Below the pieces are notes generated by a model. The model was not told the DNA's origin. It searched no databases and worked only from the letters and a program-made list of their open reading frames with translations. A stretch of 6,866 nucleotides of DNA, taken from positions 1 through 6,866 of the forward strand of contig SKUV01000006.1 in NCBI GenBank assembly GCA_007129775.1, given 5' to 3'. The position numbers were made by a program, and so were the translations under genes. The DNA is from Paracoccaceae bacterium. GTDB lineage: Bacteria; Pseudomonadota; Alphaproteobacteria; Rhodobacterales; Rhodobacteraceae. Positions within the stretch are counted from its first letter, which is position 1. Every line of letters begins with the position of its first letter. This document shows, piece by piece, positions 1 to 5,470 of this stretch.

Positions 1-880
1 GACCCAGACGACCGAAGAGCGCCGCGCGCTCATCGACGCTGCCCGCAAGCCGCCCGCGCCCCGGATCGACGCGAAAGCCATAGGAGTTGAGAAGCCAGCC
101 GGCCCGGCACTCCTCTTCAAGTGGCGCAAGCAACCACAGCCGAGCTAGGGTTTCGGGCAGCGCTTGAGGGCCGTCGGACCCGAGGAGCAAGAACAACCTC
201 GTATTGCTGTCCAGGATAAGCGCGAGCGCCTGGCCGGGTTCTGCGCCTTCGAAGACGACATGCTTGATCCCCGTCGTGCCCGTCTCGCCGAAGTGGGCCT
301 TAAACCGGCGGCCATTAAACTCGATCTCCCGGATCGCCCGCGCCGTGGCTGGTAGCCAACGAACGCTACTTTCGAAGGCCGCTCGCGCCTCTTCAGCCTT
401 AGCATGGAGTTCAGGGTCGATCTCGAGATCGATAAGCGTTGCGCTCCTCCCATCTCGCTTCTCGTCCATCGAGAGTGTCCGTCCGCCCTCCCAAACCTCA
501 GGCAGCATGCCTCCCTTAACTCGGCAAGATGCCTCGAAACCGGAGGCGATTCCCACTTCGCGGGCAATGAGATGCACGCTCTTGAACCCCAGTCCGAACC
601 GCCCCGTAACATCCTCGCGCTTTTCGGAAAGGTTCATAAGAAGCATGTTGAAGAGGTCTCGCTGCCAGCCCTCGCGTTCGCCGTCGGCCGGACGCCCGGG
701 ACGATTGATGAGACGTCCCCAGTGCTGCAGGCGCAAACGCTCGGTCTGGAACACAACACGGCACAACGATGCCCCCTCGGGCGGGTGTTGAAGCGTCGCG
801 TCGTCAGCATTCTGGAAGAGTTCAAAAACCACGCGCGCAGGGCCATAGCCGTAGCTCCCGATGCCCTGGCGGATCAGCGA
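1..880 (-). other. protein domain: second, diverged GHKL ATPase domain (residues ~1531-1823, cut by window edge)
   Basis: After the lead-in GIGSYGYGPARV, the N1 box FELFQNADDAT (1549-1559) keeps the catalytic Glu (E1550) and Mg-binding Asn (N1554). The glycine box VTGRFGLGFKSVHL (1621-1634) is close to the Hsp90 form. Between them, where an Asp-x-Gly is expected, the sequence reads LRLQHWGRLIN (1579-1589), so the usual adenine-contacting Asp is not evident. Downstream residues (EIEFNGRRF, ALALILDS, LFLLLGSDG) look like the strands of the same fold. It resembles domain 1 only in the ATP-binding boxes, so a recent internal duplication is unlikely. The end of the domain may lie beyond the window. 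Confidence 0.8.
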
Positions 881-3800
881 GAGCAGTTCGGTAGCCGTCT
901 CTGGCGATGAAACCTCCTCCCAGAGCGAACGCTTGGCCGCGGGCAATTGGTCTGCACGCCGGTTCGGCGGGATGGACTGCTCCTTTGTCTCATACTGGTT
1001 CAGAGCGTCCCGTAGCTTCGATCCCCGGACCGGCTTCAATTCTGCCAGGATCTGCGGCAGGCGATCTTCGAGGCGAGCGCGCGTATCCTCGACCGTCGCT
1101 TGTTCAGCCAGGAATGCTTGCCGGAATTCCTCAAGGACAGCGTCCTCGCAATGACGGAAATGCCATAGAGCGAGCCGTCCAACGGTTGCGATTAACTCCT
1201 CTAGTGTGGCCCGCGCAATCGGGCCATCACTGTCAGCGAGCGTAACCTCATGGGCCATCTTGCCAAGTACGGTAGTGGCACCTTCCTCTTTCAGCCTGCG
1301 TTGCTGATGATGTCCCGCACCAAGAACCTGAAATGGTGTGAGTATTGCGCTGGGCGCGTTTCTAAAACTCCCGTCAAGAGCAAGTATCGGGACCGGTCCG
1401 CCGGTAGTAAGTTTGAAGTGCAGGCGAACGTCTTTGCGGATCGACGAGAGATCGTACGTTCTTCCGGTCTGATTGGGGGTGAGTTCGCCAACGACTTCGC
1501 TCAGCCTATTCTGAATGGCAAGAATTCGTGCCTCCGGCAGCGCCAGATAATCGCGCGCCAGCCTCACGAACAGATCGCGATCAGCAACTAGCGCGGCGAA
1601 TAATGCGAGTGCCTGCTCCGGCACCTGCGCCCGAAGTCGCGTCAGAACCGCGGCCAAGCTTTGCGAACAGTCTTCCTCCGACAAAACTGACTGCTCGACA
1701 TCCGAGTTTTCATATGCGGCACCATCCTCGGGACCGGTAGGATCTTCATATGCCGGCAAAAGCTCAGCGAGTTCCGAGTAGAGCAGGACGTCCGGCGCAA
1801 TCCCCGTGCATCGGGCAGTGACCTCGCAACCCGGCTTCCAGGAGCCTGCCGCAGTGGGCACCAAGACTCTGCCCATAATCGCTTGGAAACTCGAAAGGGG
1901 CCATGCAGTCATCGCCCGGAAGCTCGCTTCGTAGGCGATGCGCGCAGAACTCTTAGCTGCGCGGGACGAACCTTTTCCCTCCTGCGCCATCTTCGCCAAG
2001 GCGTTGAGCCAGCCGTCAATGTCCGAGGACGAATGGCTGTCAGCGGTCCCAAATTGCATGAGGACCTCGCACGCCCGCCTTGCGTTCTTCTCGTTGTCCT
2101 TGTCAAGCGCTCGCAGCAGCGTGGCGAGAAGGGGCCAGCCAGTGAGCGGGAGGACGGCACCGGCGGCGGCGAGGTCGGTAAGCGCCCCTGCCAACTCCTC
2201 GTTGACCTCGCCCATGTAGGCGACAGGTCTCGATGCCTCGACTACGAGGAGAAGCCCGTCGAGAGAACCTGCTTCGTCGGAAAGCACGCCCCGGTCTCGC
2301 AAAGCGGCGAAGCCGGGGTGATCGCGAAGCGTCGGGGCGATGGCGCTCACCGGCAGGAAAAGCAGATCGTCACCAAGCGCCTGCCGCGCGGCCGTTAGAA
2401 TTTCGTCGGACAGGTCGAGCACATCCTCGGGCTTCCAGGCGCTGCCGCTATGGTCAAGGAGCCAAGGGACCCGGCCGATCTGGTCCAGGTCGGGCCGGTC
2501 GATCCGTGCGAGTGCCTCGATAATCTCGGCGGCGAAGCGCGAGGGTTCGGGTTGACCTAGGCAGAGCGCGATCTGCGCCTCGGGCGACCAGGGCAGGACC
2601 AGCGCCTCGGCCTGCTGCTGTGCGTTCGGATCTTCGAGAGCGCTCAGCATCGGCACGAGGGTCTGTAGAGCGTGTGGCACCGGCCACTCGGCTGTGCGCC
2701 GATAGAGGGTATCGGCGCTGGCCCAGCCGCCGTCGACACGGGGCAGGACCGACAGCTTGCGCAGCGCCTCCACTGGGATGCCGGCGCACAGGATCGCCTC
2801 GGCCACCTCCCGGTCGAGGCCATGGCCCGCAAGCTCATGGGCATGACGAAAAAGCAGCTCCCCGAGCTCCTGCCCTGCGATCTCGGCAATTCCGAGTTGC
2901 CGCTGCCGGGCGCGGTCGAGTTTGTCGACGATGGTGCCCGGCACGGGAATCTCCTGAGCGGACTGCGCAAGCAGCCGGGAAAGGAAGTGGTCGAGCGCCG
3001 GCGCGATCTCCGCTAGCGCCACGAGGCGGATGCCATCCTCGAACGCGCGCCGGTCACCGGCCGCGAGGGCCCGGAGGGCGCCACGGCTCTCCGTGTCGGT
3101 GGTGAAGATCTCTGCCAGAAGGTCGGCCCGCGCCTCAGGTCGGCCGAAAGCGGTGGCCTTGCGCACAAGCGCGCAGGCTGCCGCTTGATCGAGGTCGACG
3201 GCCTGGAACGGCGCCGACCGGGCCGCATCAGGATCCTCAAGTGATTTCAGCACGACATCCGGCAAGATGAACGCTTGCACCTGAGGCAGGGCGGCAGCCA
3301 GGAGATTGAGGCGCTTTCTTGCGGCGGGCTCGTCCCTGAACAGGCGCCGTTCGCGCGCCGCGGTGTCGAGTTCGGCGAGGCTCAGAAGGGATCGCCCGGC
3401 ACCGCTCAGCGCCCGCAGAGCCTTGAGACGCGCGAGTGCGGGATCGGCGAGCGCATGGTCGATCCGCTCGAGCCGTCTGACGATGGCGAGCGCGGCCGCC
3501 GCCGCGGCATCGGCCTGCCGGTCGGACTGGAGCAGCGGCTCCAGCGCGGCCAGAAGCGGGCGCGCCTCGCGCGGATCAAGGGCGATGTCAGCACCGGTGC
3601 CCAGGGGCAGCCAGTCCCGCGGCAGGCAAATCACGGCCTCGGATACCTGCGAGAGTGCGCGCAGGACGAAGCGCTCTGAAGCGGTTTTGGGCAGCGGCAC
3701 CACGCCTGCGCCATCCACCTTCGCCAACACGTCCGCGATCGCCTCGTGCAGGGCAAGTGTCCGTTCCGAGGCTAGCGCCTGCCGGAGACAACTCAGCACC

Positions 3801-5470
3801 GGACCAGCCGCGGCCGCGCGCAGGTCGGGATCGGTGCAGGCGACGGCAAGCAGGCCGGCCAGAGCGCGCGCCCGGGCTTCGGCTTGGAAGACCGAGGGGT
3901 CCAGATCCCGAAGGAGCGCTGCGAGTTCTTCGCCCTCCCAGCCCAGGGGCTCGGGAGCCAGCACGGCCTCGGCTCCGCAGACGAGGGTGAGCCCCCGTGC
4001 TTCGGCCCAATCAGCGAGCCACGGTAGGATGGCGGCAAGGCCGACCCGGCCGCGTTCGTCCGGTGCCGGCAGAGGACGCAGCCGCGCATCCGCAGGCAGA
4101 AGGCGCCATCGGGCCACCTGCACGCTGCCTGCCCGCTCAACGACGCGCGCCAACGCATGCTCGCCGCACATGGCCTCGCGGTGCGCGCGGCCGAAGCTGC
4201 TGTCTGCAAGCGCCATGACGCCAGCGACAAGTGCGTCGCTAGAAAGCATCTGCTTTGTCAGGGCGTCATGCAGAACTGCGGGGATCAGCGGCAGCACCAA
4301 CCGGTCGCGCAGGCTGCGGTTCCAAGCGGCGCGGATGCCCGCTTCGTCGCTCGGCTGCGAATCCCCGGGGCGCAGGCCGGCCTCGTCGAGCCCGATCACG
4401 GCCTTGCGTCCGCTGTCCACAAAGAAGCAGCCGTGCAGGACCAACCGGAGGAGCCCCTTACCTTCCATTCCGATGGGGCGAAAAGCTTCTGCGACCGGCA
4501 GAAGCACTGCCCAGTCCCCGGCGAGTTCGGCCGTGGCCTCGGCGTCGTTCACAATAATCACGGCGCCATGTGGGGTGGCCTTCTGCTCCTCTTCCTCGTC
4601 GGTGTCTCGATTGCGTGTCCGCGGCCACCAGTCCGACTGCCTCAGATTGCGGCAGAAGTCGTCGGCCGCGCGCCGCTCGCGCCCGAGGCTGGCAAGGCCC
4701 GCGCCCAGATGCCCGCCGAAGAGGCGATCGCCCGGTTCCAAGGTGTAGCCGATCATGCCCGGGGCGTCCCGACGGTCTAGATCGGCTTTCTCCGCGCCGA
4801 TGACAACGGAAACGTGCTTAACATGGCGCAAGGCAGCCAGGAGTTCGGCCAGCTTTCGCCGGTCGGCGAGCGGAACGAGGCTTGCCGACGCGATCTCCAA
4901 GGCGACGATTCCGTTGCTCTTCGGCTTCGGGCGCATGCCCGGGCGGCGCAGCGGGAACCACAGGTTCAGCCGCCGCCTTCCGGGCAGGCTGGCCGCGCCC
5001 GCCGCCCGGATGCGCGCGGCGTCGGCATCCGTTACGGTGCTCCAGAGCAGGCAGGCATCACCCGGTCGCCCGAGCGTCTCGAACGGGTTGACGACGAAGG
5101 GCGCGTGCGCGCCGTAGCCCTCGGGCACCACGACGAAGGCATCGCAGAGGTGAAAGGCCGACTTCTGCCCCAGACCAAAGCGCCCGACAGCGGCCTCGTC
5201 CAGCGCCTTGACGCTGCCGCCGAAGGTCTGCATGCCCTTTGCCGAGTCATCGTTGAATTCGCCGTCATTGACCAGAAGCAGGCCCGGCCCCTGCAGGAGC
5301 GGGTTCTCTGCCTCGGACCACCCCTCGAGCAGATGCACCGCCACAGCCCCGGCGCGCGCGTCATCGGCATTCTGCAGAAGCTCGCGGAGAACAGGAAACC
5401 CGTCAGCATAGGGATAGCGCTCAAGATTGTGGCGCAGATGCTCGACGATGTCCTTTGGGTCGAATCTCAT
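1..5470 (-). CDS. giant sacsin-like ATPase with two Hsp90-type GHKL domains (3' end outside window)
   Basis: A single uninterrupted frame of 1823 codons starts at ATG 5470 and leaves the window at position 1 without a stop. The start is fixed: an in-frame TGA lies at 5488-5486 and the codons between it and the ATG include no other start. Residues 1-405 form a sacsin N-terminal-type GHKL ATPase module (RELLQNADDA 29-38, VNDG 67-70, GRFGLGQKS 96-104, then HGCFFVDSGRK 346-356). Residues 406 to about 1530 contain no domain I recognise; they are rich in Leu, Ala, Glu and Arg, appear largely helical, and have no membrane segments or signal peptide. Residues from about 1531 hold a second, diverged GHKL domain (ELFQNADDAT 1550-1559, GRFGLGFKS 1623-1631). 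By family knowledge, Bergerat-fold ATPases of this kind undergo ATP-driven conformational change, as in Hsp90, MutL and sacsin. The protein is predicted cytoplasmic. Its function is unknown; translational coupling to the helicase suggests that they work together. The C-terminus is not visible. Confidence 0.92.
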   Translation of the reverse strand, partial: MRFDPKDIVEHLRHNLERYPYADGFPVLRELLQNADDARAGAVAVHLLEGWSEAENPLLQGPGLLLVNDGEFNDDSAKGMQTFGGSVKALDEAAVGRFGLGQKSAFHLCDAFVVVPEGYGAHAPFVVNPFETLGRPGDACLLWSTVTDADAARIRAAGAASLPGRRRLNLWFPLRRPGMRPKPKSNGIVALEIASASLVPLADRRKLAELLAALRHVKHVSVVIGAEKADLDRRDAPGMIGYTLEPGDRLFGGHLGAGLASLGRERRAADDFCRNLRQSDWWPRTRNRDTDEEEEQKATPHGAVIIVNDAEATAELAGDWAVLLPVAEAFRPIGMEGKGLLRLVLHGCFFVDSGRKAVIGLDEAGLRPGDSQPSDEAGIRAAWNRSLRDRLVLPLIPAVLHDALTKQMLSSDALVAGVMALADSSFGRAHREAMCGEHALARVVERAGSVQVARWRLLPADARLRPLPAPDERGRVGLAAILPWLADWAEARGLTLVCGAEAVLAPEPLGWEGEELAALLRDLDPSVFQAEARARALAGLLAVACTDPDLRAAAAGPVLSCLRQALASERTLALHEAIADVLAKVDGAGVVPLPKTASERFVLRALSQVSEAVICLPRDWLPLGTGADIALDPREARPLLAALEPLLQSDRQADAAAAAALAIVRRLERIDHALADPALARLKALRALSGAGRSLLSLAELDTAARERRLFRDEPAARKRLNLLAAALPQVQAFILPDVVLKSLEDPDAARSAPFQAVDLDQAAACALVRKATAFGRPEARADLLAEIFTTDTESRGALRALAAGDRRAFEDGIRLVALAEIAPALDHFLSRLLAQSAQEIPVPGTIVDKLDRARQRQLGIAEIAGQELGELLFRHAHELAGHGLDREVAEAILCAGIPVEALRKLSVLPRVDGGWASADTLYRRTAEWPVPHALQTLVPMLSALEDPNAQQQAEALVLPWSPEAQIALCLGQPEPSRFAAEIIEALARIDRPDLDQIGRVPWLLDHSGSAWKPEDVLDLSDEILTAARQALGDDLLFLPVSAIAPTLRDHPGFAALRDRGVLSDEAGSLDGLLLVVEASRPVAYMGEVNEELAGALTDLAAAGAVLPLTGWPLLATLLRALDKDNEKNARRACEVLMQFGTADSHSSSDIDGWLNALAKMAQEGKGSSRAAKSSARIAYEASFRAMTAWPLSSFQAIMGRVLVPTAAGSWKPGCEVTARCTGIAPDVLLYSELAELLPAYEDPTGPEDGAAYENSDVEQSVLSEEDCSQSLAAVLTRLRAQVPEQALALFAALVADRDLFVRLARDYLALPEARILAIQNRLSEVVGELTPNQTGRTYDLSSIRKDVRLHFKLTTGGPVPILALDGSFRNAPSAILTPFQVLGAGHHQQRRLKEEGATTVLGKMAHEVTLADSDGPIARATLEELIATVGRLALWHFRHCEDAVLEEFRQAFLAEQATVEDTRARLEDRLPQILAELKPVRGSKLRDALNQYETKEQSIPPNRRADQLPAAKRSLWEEVSSPETATELLSLIRQGIGSYGYGPARVVFELFQNADDATLQHPPEGASLCRVVFQTERLRLQHWGRLINRPGRPADGEREGWQRDLFNMLLMNLSEKREDVTGRFGLGFKSVHLIAREVGIASGFEASCRVKGGMLPEVWEGGRTLSMDEKRDGRSATLIDLEIDPELHAKAEEARAAFESSVRWLPATARAIREIEFNGRRFKAHFGETGTTGIKHVVFEGAEPGQALALILDSNTRLFLLLGSDGPQALPETLARLWLLAPLEEECRAGWLLNSYGFRVDPGRGRLAGSVDERAALFGRLG
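881..4255 (-). other. protein region: long central linker region of unknown fold (residues 406-1530)
   Basis: About 1,125 residues separate the two ATPase domains. No enzymatic motif was recognised. Most of it reads as Leu/Ala/Arg/Glu-rich amphipathic helices, as expected of a scaffold or helical-repeat region. Short Pro...Gly...Trp hairpin-like motifs recur at LPRVDGGW (W916), VPWLLDHSGSAW (W1012), LPLTGW (W1112) and VPTAAGSW (W1211). Two of these continue into WKP (1012, 1211). Residues 1339-1362 contain a distinct polar block starting YDLSSIRKD. Residues about 1440-1520 are highly charged and may form coiled coil. The boundaries are set only by the flanking ATPase domains. Confidence 0.6.
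1661..1756 (-). other. protein region: acidic, probably disordered linker (residues 1239-1270)
   Basis: Residues 1239-1270 hold ten Asp/Glu (YEDP, GPEDG, NSDVEQ, LSEEDC) plus several Gly, Pro, Ser and Asn, with no Lys or Arg. This suggests a flexible segment between the helical centre and the C-terminal part. It lies in the lower-GC part of the gene. No function is assigned. Confidence 0.5.
4256..5470 (-). other. protein domain: N-terminal GHKL/sacsin-like ATPase (residues 1-405)
   Basis: The three Bergerat nucleotide-binding boxes are all present. N1 is ELLQNADDA (30-38), with E30 at the position of the catalytic Glu of Hsp90 and N34 at the Mg-binding Asn. N2 is LLLVNDGEFN (64-73), with D69 as the expected adenine-contacting Asp. 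The glycine-rich lid box is GRFGLGQKSAFH (96-107). Downstream, GCFFVDSGRKAVIG (347-360) and the helical AAWNRSL (381-387) resemble the conserved tail of bacterial proteins annotated as sacsin N-terminal ATP-binding-like. All residues expected for ATP binding and hydrolysis appear intact. The domain ends are approximate. Confidence 0.88.
5467..5470 (-). other. ATGA stop/start overlap joining helicase and giant ATPase genes
   Basis: The four bases read ATGA on the minus strand: ATG starts the giant ATPase and TGA ends the helicase. Such overlaps usually indicate one transcript with coupled translation and a fairly fixed product ratio. This is the best evidence in the window that the two proteins act together. 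Confidence 0.92.

Noticed and set aside
145..612. Minus-strand frame of 155 codons near the left edge, which might suggest a separate small gene
   Set aside because: It overlaps the second GHKL domain in another frame and reads as Arg/Ser-rich nonsense, while the main frame is continuous with GRFGLGFKS.
1256..1258. Internal in-frame ATG (M1405) as a separate start for the C-terminal ATPase half
   Set aside because: No convincing ribosome-binding site precedes it, and the frame upstream stays open and protein-like all the way from residue 1.
881..4255. Possible frameshift or pseudogene in the long central region
   Set aside because: I translated the region codon by codon and found no stop. 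Frame positions agree at residues 410, 916, 1012, 1112, 1211, 1242, 1339, 1554 and 1624, so the gene is intact across the window.
3306..4748. Long plus-strand open frame of 480 codons
   Set aside because: It is antisense to the giant ATPase, its product is dominated by Arg, Ser and Ala, and it shows no recognisable motif. Long antisense frames are expected opposite G/C-ending codons in a high-GC gene.
5032..5424. Minus-strand frame of 130 codons inside the N-terminal ATPase domain
   Set aside because: It is in a different frame from the conserved ELLQNADDA and GRFGLGQKS motifs and is Arg/Ser-rich. It is a shadow of the real gene.
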